Source: JAFEDN01 sp963818985 (lineage in GTDB: Bacteria > Pseudomonadota > Gammaproteobacteria > Coxiellales > Coxiellaceae). From it: a stretch of 64,000 bases of DNA. Location: NCBI GenBank assembly GCA_963818985.1, contig CAWFUJ010000004.1:186001-250000 (forward strand). The letters are read 5' to 3'. Below, one piece after another: positions 26,248 to 35,636 of this stretch; the stretch's first letter is position 1, and each line of letters opens with the position of its first letter. The notes under the pieces were generated by a model. That model was not told the DNA's origin and ran no database searches. It was given only the letters and a program-made list of their open reading frames with translations. The position numbers were made by a program, and so were the translations under genes.

Positions 26248-28020
26248 TCATGGTGGGGTCATATTTAGTTCTTCAATTCGTTTGATAAACTCTGTGGCGG
26301 AAACTTCACCGATAATTCGGGATTGATTGGGTATATTATGCTGATGATCGAACATCACTATCGTCGGTGGAGCGATAACTTGGAAATAACGTTGTAAATT
26401 AGTATCTTCAGCATCGTTGGCAGTGACATCTGCACGCAGCAAAACCACATTCGCCAATTTTTTTTGCACTTGGGCGTTACCAAAAACCTGCTTATCCATC
26501 AGTTTACAGGCCACACACCAATCTGCATAAAAATCTAATAGCACTGGTTTTCCTGCAGACAAAATAAGCTGGTGCTGAACATCAGCGACTGTTTTCACCG
26601 CAATAAATCTAGTTTGACTAGACGCAGAACAATTTTGATTTTTTATTAACAGAGGCTGCCAAGGCGAGGTTGCTCCTTGCACCGCGCCGACTAGCAACAA
26701 AATTCCATAAACAAAAATTAGCAAGCCCAAACCTTTACTGAGACGCTGAGCCACCCCCATCACGGTATTAAATGTTTTTAAGTAAACTGCTATACCAATT
26801 GCCAAGGCTGACCAAGCCAGCATAATTATTTTTGGAGGCCAGACCCGACTAAGCATACCAATCGCTACAATTAATAAAATTATCCCCAATAATATTTCTA
26901 TCGCCTTCATCCACGGACCAGGCTTCGGTAATATCCTCCGACCGAACGCGCCGATGAGCAATAATGGCACGCCCATGCCAATTCCCACCACGAATAAAGC
27001 AAGGCCGCCTACAGCCCCATTACCAGAAGCACTGATATAACTCAAAATCGCCACCAATGCTGGGGTGGCGCACGGAGATAGGATTAAAGTAGAAAGACAA
27101 CCCATGGCAGCGGCACCCCATAAGCTACCCCGTCGTTGACGATCAGTTAAGCGTGCCATAGTGGCTCTTAACTTTTCTGGCAGATGGATATGGTAGAAAC
27201 CAAATAACGAGAGAGCCATACCAATAAACACTAAGCTGTATAAAATTATTATCCATGGTTTTTGTAGATAAGCTTGAAGATTTTCTCCCAGTTTACCTAA
27301 TAAAATTCCTACCACTGCATAGCTTATTGCCATGCTGAGCACATAGGCCAACGAGATCACAAAAGCCCGCACATAACTCATACTATCTTTACCCAAGATC
27401 ATGGCGGATAGAATGGGAATCATCGGCAATACACAAGGAGTTAAAGAAATTAACAAACCCAACCCAAAAAAGCCTATCCACATTCTCCAGTGACCCCACT
27501 CAGCAAACGGTCCTGTAGACTTGGTAGGAATGCGGTCAATTGCATAGGATTCAATTTGTTTTGGCGTTGCCGCTAAGTTAATAGCGACAGTACGGGTTGT
27601 CGGCGGATAGCAATACCCTTTTTCTGAACAACCTTGAAAATTTATTTGTAATTGAAATTTTGAATCAAATGCAGAAATCACAGGAATTTCAATACGGGTG
27701 ATCCCTTTATAAGCCCAATATTTTCCTAAGATAGAATTAGATTTCTCCACCGCCGGAGGAAAGTTTGCCGGCCCTAACTGCACCTCGCCATGGCTGACTG
27801 TAAATTGAAATTTATCGCGATATAAATAATAACCAGGTTGTATCTCCCACCGCACGATCACACTATGATTATTGGACGCCCATGCTTTGAATGGAAATGC
27901 CTGATCCACCAACAAGGGCGGTGGCGCTGGAGAATTTAATGGATCCGCTAATGCAACTATTACTATTAGCGTCAATAGAAACAACAGGTAAGCACTCCAA
28001 CAAAATTTGTGCTTACCCAT
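26248..28020 (-). CDS. dsbD: Thiol:disulfide interchange protein DsbD
   Basis: Passes electrons from cytoplasmic thioredoxin to periplasmic thiol proteins. The 590-residue product has a signal peptide, the periplasmic alpha domain with QGCSEKGYCYPP, an eight-segment membrane domain with both essential Cys motifs (SLTPCVLPMIP and ILSPCATPALV), and the C-terminal thioredoxin-like domain with DWCVACK. All six expected Cys are present. The order dsbD-aroQ-accB-accC-prmA is conserved in gammaproteobacteria. Its start overlaps the end of a foreign-looking gene by eight bases. Confidence 0.97.
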   Translation of the reverse strand: MGKHKFCWSAYLLFLLTLIVIVALADPLNSPAPPPLLVDQAFPFKAWASNNHSVIVRWEIQPGYYLYRDKFQFTVSHGEVQLGPANFPPAVEKSNSILGKYWAYKGITRIEIPVISAFDSKFQLQINFQGCSEKGYCYPPTTRTVAINLAATPKQIESYAIDRIPTKSTGPFAEWGHWRMWIGFFGLGLLISLTPCVLPMIPILSAMILGKDSMSYVRAFVISLAYVLSMAISYAVVGILLGKLGENLQAYLQKPWIIILYSLVFIGMALSLFGFYHIHLPEKLRATMARLTDRQRRGSLWGAAAMGCLSTLILSPCATPALVAILSYISASGNGAVGGLALFVVGIGMGVPLLLIGAFGRRILPKPGPWMKAIEILLGIILLIVAIGMLSRVWPPKIIMLAWSALAIGIAVYLKTFNTVMGVAQRLSKGLGLLIFVYGILLLVGAVQGATSPWQPLLIKNQNCSASSQTRFIAVKTVADVQHQLILSAGKPVLLDFYADWCVACKLMDKQVFGNAQVQKKLANVVLLRADVTANDAEDTNLQRYFQVIAPPTIVMFDHQHNIPNQSRIIGEVSATEFIKRIEELNMTPP

Positions 28021-28597
28021 AATGACTAGCTACTATTTCTGGCAAACCAATTCTGCCTAAATAATTACAGAAACGATGAGATAAATTTTCTCTAAATAAA
28101 GAGGTAATAGTCGCTATATAACTTTTATCGATAAATGAATAAAATATATCGGGAGGAATAGTATAATAGTGCTTAAAATCTATAATAGCTTCGGGTACAC
28201 GAAATGGCCCGTGCTCTGGTAGCCAATGATATCGTCTTTCCGAATCATTGTTTTTTAGCTTTTCAAATTCATTTTTATGAAATGTCCGCATTTGCTGATT
28301 AGGAATATGTAATCCATTTTTAAAAATCTCAGCTTGATAAGCGGGACAGATCAAAATGGAAAGTAATGAATTGTTGTGTGTAGAATTTTCATTCTTCAAT
28401 CGATTAAAATCTTGTTGTAAATCACAATCTTGAGTGATAACCACTGCATACATTAAATCCATTTTATTTATTAATAATTCATCGTTTATTTGTTCAGCAG
28501 ACAGCAATATTCTTAAATCTTTATAAATATCTCCTTGATAAATTCTATCTCCATGATGTTGTATATAAGGACAATCAACTTTTTCTAAGAACGACAT
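28013..28597 (-). CDS. Unknown protein with VITQDCDLQQ motif (TIGR04255 cassette)
   Basis: About 194 residues, soluble. The only clear landmark is AVVITQDCDLQQDF near residue 50, a Cys/Asp motif seen in poorly described proteins of accessory regions; later PAYQAE, NDSERRYHWLPEHG and a basic C-terminal part. I do not know its function. The ATG at 28597 is preceded by GTGGAA and starts inside the end of the upstream 65-residue gene; the frame also has an ATG at 28609. It overlaps dsbD by eight bases, so dsbD may be translated partly by coupling to this cassette. Confidence 0.6.
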   Translation of the reverse strand: MSFLEKVDCPYIQHHGDRIYQGDIYKDLRILLSAEQINDELLINKMDLMYAVVITQDCDLQQDFNRLKNENSTHNNSLLSILICPAYQAEIFKNGLHIPNQQMRTFHKNEFEKLKNNDSERRYHWLPEHGPFRVPEAIIDFKHYYTIPPDIFYSFIDKSYIATITSLFRENLSHRFCNYLGRIGLPEIVASHYG

Positions 28598-28772
28598 ATT
28601 TTTCCACAATCATTTTGGATTCCGATTTTTGATAAGCTTCGCTATGATTATCAAAGTTATCGTAGCGTGAGATATCTTTTTGGTTTTCAATAGCGGTATT
28701 TGGCGTAGAAAAATACTCTCTTTTTTCTACCGACGTTTCTTGTTCAATTTTTGATGAAAAAGTTTTTTTCAT
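28575..28772 (-). CDS. Small hydrophilic protein (TIGR04255 cassette)
   Basis: A 65-residue charged protein without recognisable family, rich in Glu, Lys and Ser. It overlaps the preceding gene by four bases (ATGA type) and the following gene by over 20, which strongly suggests it is translated. The size and place between two larger partners would suit an adaptor or antitoxin-like part, but this is only a guess. Confidence 0.5.
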   Translation of the reverse strand: MKKTFSSKIEQETSVEKREYFSTPNTAIENQKDISRYDNFDNHSEAYQKSESKMIVEKYVVLRKS

Positions 28773-29494
28773 GATAACAACTCCATTTTTTCTCTTAAAG
28801 AATTTCCAATACTATTCTCAAATAATTTTTCAGCGATTTTATTTAATTTTTGTGCTGAACTTAAAATATCTTCTTCAGGAAGAGCCTTCGGTATAAAACA
28901 ATCATAATCCAAAATTATTGCCGGAGTTAAAATTGGATTGGGATAACTTTTATTATATAAACCATAATTGAATATTGTAATAACATCGTCTTTTATGAAA
29001 TGTAACTGATGCATAGAACGAGCGACTCGCATATTTTCTATGATTCCAGCTTTCAAGGCTTGCGATAGCTCTGAACTTAAATATCCTTCCCAATGAAAAG
29101 GATCGGGCAAAGGAATTTCAATTTCATTAATATATCTTAAACCCAGCCTTGTAAATTCCCTAATCAAATAATTCTTTTGAAAAATTTGCAATACAACCTG
29201 TACATTAGCATAAAATGAATCAAAATGCTCATATTGAAAGTGCTTATACTCAAAAACAAGCGCGTTTGACATCAAGGTAATGTATCTTTTCCCATCCTTC
29301 TCATTTTTATATTCCCATACGGAAATTTCATTTTGAGATTGAGTTTTCAATTTTCGAAAGTCAAGAAAGGGGTATTGATCTTGAATATCATTAGAAAATT
29401 TTATCTCTCGAGTTGGATTTGCACTTAATTCACTTATATTTGCAAAATCCAACCGCAAGATTACGTTAGCAAGGAAATTTTTTTTATAATACAT
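28769..29494 (-). CDS. TIGR04255 family protein
   Basis: A 241-residue protein with the pattern of the sporadically distributed TIGR04255 family: YPFLDFR, the central FEYKHFQYEHFDSFY and the hallmark RLGLRYINEIEIP. Biochemical role unknown. It is the first gene of three tightly overlapping genes placed between dsbD and an ArnT-like gene, in a region poorer in G+C than its neighbours, which looks like an acquired cassette. AAGTGG precedes its ATG. Confidence 0.75.
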   Translation of the reverse strand: MYYKKNFLANVILRLDFANISELSANPTREIKFSNDIQDQYPFLDFRKLKTQSQNEISVWEYKNEKDGKRYITLMSNALVFEYKHFQYEHFDSFYANVQVVLQIFQKNYLIREFTRLGLRYINEIEIPLPDPFHWEGYLSSELSQALKAGIIENMRVARSMHQLHFIKDDVITIFNYGLYNKSYPNPILTPAIILDYDCFIPKALPEEDILSSAQKLNKIAEKLFENSIGNSLREKMELLS

Positions 29495-29576
29495 GTACCA
29501 CTTCTTTTACTATGTGTGACTAATGCTAGTATAGCAATAAAATTATTTTTATTAAATATTTGATATAATCCCAAAC

Positions 29577-31241
29577 ATGCAGAATATCAGATCGTATCTA
29601 CTTCTCTCTTTATTGTGTTTTTTTTTATATATACCTGGATTATCGCAAATTCCAATCTTGGATCGCGATGAACCGCATTTTGCTCAGGCTAGCCGTCAAA
29701 TGATAGAAAGTGGCAATTATTGGCAAATTAATTTTCAACATCAACCTCGCCATCTTAAGCCTCCCGGCATTTATTGGTTACAATCAGGAACAGTTAACTT
29801 ATTTAGTACTCCTGAATCAACTAACCCTTGGCCTTACCGTTTACCCTCCGTGTTAGGGGCTTTGCTGGCGGTATTACTCACTTTTACCTTTGCGCGCCGG
29901 GTCAGTCATGAAAAAACTGCTTTGCTGGCGGCCATCTTACTCGCTTGTAGTTTGTTACTCATCATTGAAGCCCATCTTGCCCTCACGGATGCTGTCCTCT
30001 TGGCAACCATGGTCGCTATGCAATATGCTTTAAGCCAAATTTATTGCAGCCAAGTTTATAACGGCCAACCTGTGACATGGGTCTGGCCTTTTTGTTTTTG
30101 GGTCGCGATGGCGGCAGGCGTGCTTATCAAAGGCATCACTCCCATAGTCGCCGGATTGACTATATTAGGACTTTTAGCCTTCGATAGGCGCGCCGCTTGG
30201 TTGAAAGGATTACGATTCAGTTGGGGGCTGCCGTTATTATTGTTATTAAGTTTGAGCTGGTTAATCCCTTTCAGCCTAGCCTCTGGACATAATTTTTTAT
30301 GGGATATGATTCGCGGCGATTTGCTACCTAAACTAGCGGGTAATCAACAGTCTCATGGAATGTCGTTTGGATATTTTACGCTGATTTTGACGGCAGCATT
30401 TTGGCCTGGCTCTTTGTTTATCGTCCCCGCCGGCCTATGGGCTTGGCGCCACCGCCAACAGCCGATTGTGCGTTTTTTAATAGCGTGGATTTTGTCAAAT
30501 TGGATTTTTTTTGAAATAGTCCACACTAAATTACCTGAATATGTATTGCCCGTCTATCCTGCCATTGTTATGTTGGTCGCCATGGCATTAACTAATACCG
30601 AGCCGCTGCCAAAATCAAAATGGGTTTGGCTGGTGATTATTGTGCAACAAATATTATGGGTTATTTGCAGTTTAGCCTTCATTGCGGGCCTCATTTACCT
30701 GGGAGGCTGGGGGTGGTTAGCAGCTGTATTGATTATGATCGCCAGTATGTATTTACTTTTTATTTTTTACCACCCGACTCTGCATGGCTTGGCCAGCATA
30801 GGGGTCGTACTTGCCGTGATCGCTTTTATTCCCATTTGGCAAATTTCTTTACCCAATTTAAGTAATTTTTGGTTAAGTACTAAAGTGGCAGCACTGACCA
30901 AAACGGTACCCGATGCTATTACTGCAACCAATCCTCTGTTAGTGACGGCCTATCAAGAACCTAGTTTAGTATTTTTATTGGGGACAGATCGAGTGGTCAT
31001 GTCTTCTTTAACCGACGCTATCATTCAAGCCAAGCAATCAGGCAATCTATTATTAGTATCCCAGAGACAGTTAGTTGAGTTAGGCAAACTTAGTCATTTA
31101 AATCACTTTACTTGGCAATCCCTAGGCACGACAGATGGAGTTCAATATAATAAAACTGGAAAAAATTTGAGGTTGTACTTAATTCAAATCAATCCCCTCT
31201 CCCGGAAGGGAGAGAGGAAAACACGAGGAGATGTGTTTTGA
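29577..31241 (+). CDS. ArnT-like glycosyltransferase (GT39/GT83)
   Basis: A 554-residue polytopic membrane enzyme with the DRDEPHFAQASRQM motif near residue 30, where the acidic pair is catalytic in the ArnT/PMT family, and HLKPPGIYWLQ further on. About twelve hydrophobic segments follow, then a short periplasmic domain. ArnT adds aminoarabinose from undecaprenyl phosphate to lipid A; other members transfer different sugars to lipids or proteins, so the donor is uncertain. A TATAAT at about 29566 can be its -10. The C-terminal INPLSRKGER part comes from a repeat copy. The next gene overlaps by four bases. Confidence 0.8.
   Translation: MQNIRSYLLLSLLCFFLYIPGLSQIPILDRDEPHFAQASRQMIESGNYWQINFQHQPRHLKPPGIYWLQSGTVNLFSTPESTNPWPYRLPSVLGALLAVLLTFTFARRVSHEKTALLAAILLACSLLLIIEAHLALTDAVLLATMVAMQYALSQIYCSQVYNGQPVTWVWPFCFWVAMAAGVLIKGITPIVAGLTILGLLAFDRRAAWLKGLRFSWGLPLLLLLSLSWLIPFSLASGHNFLWDMIRGDLLPKLAGNQQSHGMSFGYFTLILTAAFWPGSLFIVPAGLWAWRHRQQPIVRFLIAWILSNWIFFEIVHTKLPEYVLPVYPAIVMLVAMALTNTEPLPKSKWVWLVIIVQQILWVICSLAFIAGLIYLGGWGWLAAVLIMIASMYLLFIFYHPTLHGLASIGVVLAVIAFIPIWQISLPNLSNFWLSTKVAALTKTVPDAITATNPLLVTAYQEPSLVFLLGTDRVVMSSLTDAIIQAKQSGNLLLVSQRQLVELGKLSHLNHFTWQSLGTTDGVQYNKTGKNLRLYLIQINPLSRKGERKTRGDVF
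31192..31217. repeat. Short palindrome of the CCCCTC/GAGGGG family
   Basis: ATCCCCTCTCCCGGAAGGGAGAGAGG within the coding end of the ArnT-like gene; it encodes PLSRKGER. Confidence 0.8.
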
Positions 31242-31873
31242 ACGTGTTGAGAAATCCGATATTTGCTTTTGTCTTGCTTGGACTTGCTGTGGTGAGTTAT
31301 TTTTTTCTCGATTTAAATCTTAGCATTTATCAACATGATATTCTCATCCACGCGCATCCCCAGTTAATCCAAGTTTTTTCTAAAATCACTTTATTGGGAG
31401 TCGGCACACCTTATCTTGTCGCAACCGCTTTAATTTTTTTATGGGCTTTTTTTCTAAAAAAAAATAAGGGCTTAGCCTGGATGGCGCTTTATGTATTGAT
31501 GGCAATACTTGTTTCGGGTGTGATTTGTGATGTGATTAAAATGATCGCAGGCAGAGCACGTCCAACTATGTTTTTCTCTGATCAATTATATGGATTTTAT
31601 TTTTGGCAGCTACAAAACCGCATGCTTTCATTTCCATCGGGTCATGCTACGACCATAGCGGCTGTAGCAACCGCTTGCAGTTTATTATTTCCGCGTTGGC
31701 GATGGGTTTTCTTTATTTTAGTTATTTTTGTCGCTATGAGTCGGGTAATTGTTGGCGCGCATTATTTAAGCGATGTGATGGTGGGTTCTTATTTAGGATT
31801 TATTATTGCTTATTGGCTATACGTTTATTTTGCTAAAAAAATGCCAAAAATTCATACGTCCCCCTCACCCTAA
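31238..31873 (+). CDS. PAP2-family membrane phosphatase
   Basis: A 211-residue protein with about six hydrophobic segments and the three PAP2 phosphatase motifs: KMIAGRARP, PSGHA and SRVIVGAHYLSDV. Such enzymes remove phosphate from undecaprenyl pyrophosphate, phosphatidic acid or lipid A. Overlap with the ArnT-like gene (ATG inside its stop region) suggests a joint role in recycling the lipid carrier or in lipid A remodelling. The end (HTSPSP) again runs into a CCCCTCACCC half-repeat. Confidence 0.88.
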   Translation: MNVLRNPIFAFVLLGLAVVSYFFLDLNLSIYQHDILIHAHPQLIQVFSKITLLGVGTPYLVATALIFLWAFFLKKNKGLAWMALYVLMAILVSGVICDVIKMIAGRARPTMFFSDQLYGFYFWQLQNRMLSFPSGHATTIAAVATACSLLFPRWRWVFFILVIFVAMSRVIVGAHYLSDVMVGSYLGFIIAYWLYVYFAKKMPKIHTSPSP

Positions 31874-31882
31874 CCTGCTGCA

Positions 31883-32236
31883 TTATTTTTTTGATGGCTC
31901 ATCTATATCTAAATGGAATTTATGTAAAAAACGCTGCACGGCTGGAGCTATAATTGTACCCATGATAAGGATAAAACTTAAACCACTAAAAAGTGCATAT
32001 ACGCCCGCAAATATTTTCCCCCCTTTGGTAGTTAATGGTCCGAATGGTCCCATGCCCGATAAAATCATCGAGGCATTAGCAAAGGAGTCAATCCAAGACA
32101 TTTTTTCAAAATGATGATATCCACTCATTCCAATAAATAGCGCACCCATAATCATACTTAAACCAATTGAGGCACTGAGTAATAAACGCTTTAGAAATTT
32201 ATGGAACGGTAACAATTTACGATGAGATTCTTGCAT
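31883..32236 (-). CDS. Small membrane protein, ion-channel-like
   Basis: A 117-residue protein with two to three hydrophobic segments (LLLSASIGLSMIMGALFIGM, and FAGVYALFSGLSFILIMGTI) separated by SWIDSFANASMILSGMGPFGP, which resembles the pore-helix region of potassium-channel-type proteins but without the GYG filter. I assign it only as channel-like. The ATG at 32236 has AGCAGGT upstream and is preferred over the in-frame ATG at 32290. Confidence 0.55.
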   Translation of the reverse strand: MQESHRKLLPFHKFLKRLLLSASIGLSMIMGALFIGMSGYHHFEKMSWIDSFANASMILSGMGPFGPLTTKGGKIFAGVYALFSGLSFILIMGTIIAPAVQRFLHKFHLDIDEPSKK

Positions 32237-32311
32237 AATTACCTGCTGGAAAACTATAAAAAAATGATAACCGTCACGTAATGGCGTCAACTTAAGCTAA
32301 AACCCAATGCC

Positions 32312-32350
32312 GTCATCCCCCGCGCGCAAGCCTGTCATCCGCGGGATGAC
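32312..32350. repeat. Degenerate GTCATCCCGCGG palindrome
   Basis: GTCATCCCCCGCGCGC...GCGGGATGAC between the channel-like gene and the acnA remnant. Confidence 0.6.
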
Positions 32351-32357
32351 GAACTTG

Positions 32358-35028
32358 TTAAGATTTTTTCAACATTTGACGCAAAACGTAATGTAAAATT
32401 CCACCATGCCGGTAATAAGATGCTTCATCTTGGGTATCAATTCGGCTTCTTAATTTAGCATGCTCGATGTTACCGCCAGGGCGGATGATTTGCATGCTCA
32501 GAGTCATCCCCGGCTCAATACAACTACTTAAGCCGTCGATGTTAATTTGCTCTTCTCCCGTCAGTTTTAAAGTTTTTCTGTTATGGCCTTCAGTAAACTC
32601 CAACGGCAATACCCCCATCCCAATCAGATTGGAACGGTGAATTCGCTCAAAACTTTCGGCAACAACCGCTTTAACTCCCAATAGCAAGGTTCCTTTCGCC
32701 GCCCAGTCGCGCGAAGAACCCGTACCATATTCTCTGCCCAGCAATAATCACTAAGGGAAGCTCTCTTGCTGATACTGCATGGCTGCATCATAAATAGACA
32801 GACGTTCTCTAGCCGGAAAATGCAAAGTAAATCCACCCTCCACTCCTGGCACCATTTCATTGCGAATACGAATATTGGCAAACGTCCCGCGCATCATCAC
32901 TTCATGATTGCCTCGCCGCGCTCCATATGAATTAAAATCTTTAATAGCACGCCATGGATTGCAGATATTTTCCAGCTGGACTGTCGGCTTTAATAGAACC
33001 CGCAGGGGAAATATGATCCGTCGTTACACTGTCCCCCAACAACGCTAAAATACGTGCGTTTTTAATATCTCGGATAGGAGGAGGTTCGGCGGTCATATTG
33101 GCAAAAAACGGTGGATGCTGAACATACGTTGAATCGTTTCGCCATTCGTAAGTCATACTCGCGGTGATCGGAATGTTTTTCCATTGTTCATCACCATTAA
33201 ACACTTCTGAATATTCTTTGGAAACATGCTTTGATTAACTTCCTGCAGCGCAGCGGTTATTTCTGCTCGTGTCGGCCATAAATCTTTTAAATAAATGGAT
33301 TACCATCCAAATCCTGCCCTATCGGTTCGGTACTTAAATCGATTTTAGTCGTGCCTGTTAAAGCATAAATGACGACTAAGGGCGGCGACCCTAACCAATT
33401 AACTTTAGTCAAAGGATGGATCCGGCCCTCAAAATTACGATTACCTGATAGCACCGCCCCCACCAGCAATTCTTGATTTTGAATGAGCTGAGTGACATTT
33501 TCCGGTAAAGGCCCTGAATTGCCAATGCAAGTCGTGCAACCATAACCCACCAAATAAAATCCCAATTGTTCCAAATACGTTTAACAAATCAGTTTTAATT
33601 AAGTAATCGGTCACTACTTTTGAACCTGGTGCAAGAGAAGCTTTTACCCATGGTTTTGCCTTTAAGCCTCTTTCAACCGCTTTTTTTGCAACTAAACCTG
33701 CAGCCAGCATCACCTATGGATTTGAGGTATTGGTGCAACTGGTAATTGCGGCAATAACCACATCGCCATGGCCCATGTCATACCCTTCCATATTCTGAAA
33801 ACGTTGATCCATTTCTGCGCGTTTTCCAGCTTGCTCAATGGCTTGTTCGGTGGTTTTGCGCAATTCGCTTAAACTCACTCGATCTTGCGGACGTTTTGGA
33901 CCGGCTAAACTCGGCTCCACAGTATTTAAATTTAAGAATAAAGTCTCGGTAAGAACGTAGGTTCGGGGCTGTTCTCATCATGCCACATGCCTTGCGCCTG
34001 AGCATAGGATTCGACCAATGCAATGGTTTGCGGATCGCGATTAGTCAGCTGCAAATATTTAATGGTTTCCTCATCAATAGGGAAATAATCCACAAGTTGC
34101 GCCATATTCAGGAGCCATATTGCCAATGGTGGCCCGATCGGCTACCGATAAATCCCCTAAGCCCGGTCCATAAAACTCCACAAATTTGCCCACCACCCCT
34201 TTGGCGCGCAACATTTGAGTCACCGTTAATACCAAATCAGTGGCGGTCATCACCTTATGGTAAGTTGACCTTCTAAACGAAACCCAACCACCTCCGGGAT
34301 TAACATAGATATCGGTTGACCCAGCATAGCGGCCTCTGCCTCAATGCCGCCCACGCCCCATCCTAATACCCCAAGTCCATTGATCATGGTAGTGTGGCTA
34401 TCGGTGCCCACCAATGTATCAGGGAAAGCGGTTGCCCATTTTGGTCTTGCTGTGACCATATTCCTTGCCCTAAATATTCTAAATTAACTTGATGACAAAT
34501 TCCGGTGCCGGGGGGAACTAACCGAAAATTACTAAAAACCTTTTGCCCCCATTTTAGAAATTGATAGCGCTCATGATTTCGCTCAATTTCAATTTGGACA
34601 TTGCCCTCATAAGCATGGGAATTACCGAACTCATCCACCTGGACTGAATGATCGATAATTAAATCGACTGGACACAAGGGATTAATTTTTTCTGGATTGC
34701 CATCCATATGAGCCATGGCAGTCCGCATGGCGGCTAGATCCACGACAGCCGGCACCCCGGTAAAATCTTGCATTAAAACCCTTGCTGGATGGTAAGCAAT
34801 TTCATGATCTGAACGTTGCCTCTTAAGCCAATTCACGACAGCTTTTATATCAAGATCGGTAACTTTTTTTCCATCTTCATGACGTAGAAGATTTTCCAAT
34901 AGTATTTTTAAAGAAAAAGGTAAATGATCAATTGGTCCTAACTGCTTAGCGGCTTCAGGCAAACTATAGTAAAAATATTTCTGACCGTTGACAGTCAATT
35001 CACGACGCGACTGGAAACTATCTAGCAT
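32358..35028 (-). pseudogene. acnA: acnA, aconitate hydratase, heavily frameshifted
   Basis: Aconitase interconverts citrate and isocitrate. Reading the three reverse frames in turn gives a full AcnA: LDSFQSRRELTVNG and LMQDFTGVPAVVDLAAMR (34384-35028), TLVGTDSHTTMINGLGVLGWGVGG (about 34300-34400), the cluster ligand AAITSCTNTSNP (33714-33760), GCTTCIGNSGPL (about 33520) with two further cluster Cys, LGDSVTTDHISPAGSI (about 33000), GREYGTGSSRDWAAKG (about 32700) and a normal C-terminus. At least seven shifts separate these pieces. No long deletion or insertion is seen, only small indels, so inactivation is not very old but is complete. Confidence 0.95.
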
Positions 35029-35082
35029 AAAAATGACTCCGAGATTTTAACAAGTTATACGAGCCAGCATGTACCTTCGATA

Positions 35083-35115
35083 TCCCCCTCTCCCACCAGG
35101 GAGAGGGAGAGGAAT
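35083..35115. repeat. Short palindrome of the CCCCTC/GAGGGG family
   Basis: ATCCCCCTCTCCCACCAGGG followed by AGAGGGAGAGG, between acnA and groES. Confidence 0.8.
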
Positions 35116-35191
35116 AGTAAACTACGTACCCAGGATTAAATGTTCGCATTTAATCATAGTCTAGTATAATCGTCATTCTTTTCTTGATAAG

Positions 35192-35221
35192 CCCTTGAAT
35201 TTTGAAAAGCAGTCCTTATAT
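35192..35221 (+). promoter_or_regulatory. Heat-shock (sigma-32 type) promoter of groESL
   Basis: CCCTTGAA (35192-35199), 14-base gap, CCTTATAT (35214-35221). This matches the sigma-32 pattern CCCTTGAA-N13-15-CCCCATNT well in the -35 and moderately in the -10. Confidence 0.65.
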
Positions 35222-35294
35222 GTGAGGTATAGGCGTTGGTGGGCATAGCAAGCCACCAGCAAAGCATAAGTAACTTAAACAGATGGAGAAAACT

Positions 35295-35609
35295 ATGGCA
35301 GCATTGGCTGAAAGAGTTAATTTAAAAATTAAACCCTTAGGTGATCGTGCACTAGTCGAAAGACTTGAAGCAGACCTAAAATCCCCCGGTGGAATTGTCA
35401 TTCCTGGCAGCGCTAAAGAAAAACCTCAAGAAGGAATTGTTCGCGCGGTAGGCCCTGGTGGTAAAGATAAAAATGGCGTCGTGACTCCATTAGCGGTAAA
35501 GGTCGGCGACAAAATTATCTTCGGCAAATACTCTGGCAGCGAAATCAAAATCGAAGGCAAAGAGTATGTGGTGGTACGTGAAGACGACATCATTGGAATC
35601 ATTGAATAA
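35295..35609 (+). CDS. groES: Co-chaperonin GroES
   Basis: The 10-kDa cap of the GroEL folding chamber. The product (104 residues) has RVNLKIKPLGDRALVERLE, the mobile loop SPGGIVIPGSAKEKPQEG, and the end VVREDDIIGIIE. The ATG at 35295 is preferred because TGGAG lies six bases before it; the frame also has an ATG at 35283. First gene of the operon with groEL, behind a heat-shock-type promoter. Confidence 0.96.
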   Translation: MAALAERVNLKIKPLGDRALVERLEADLKSPGGIVIPGSAKEKPQEGIVRAVGPGGKDKNGVVTPLAVKVGDKIIFGKYSGSEIKIEGKEYVVVREDDIIGIIE

Positions 35610-35636
35610 ACAACTTTTTTAAAATGAGGTAAACAA

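Noticed and set aside
29495..29576. PmrA box before the ArnT-like gene (arnT is a PmrA target in Salmonella)
   Set aside because: Only a single TTAA-like half-site and an ordinary TATAAT were found; no YTTAAK-N5-YTTAAK pair.
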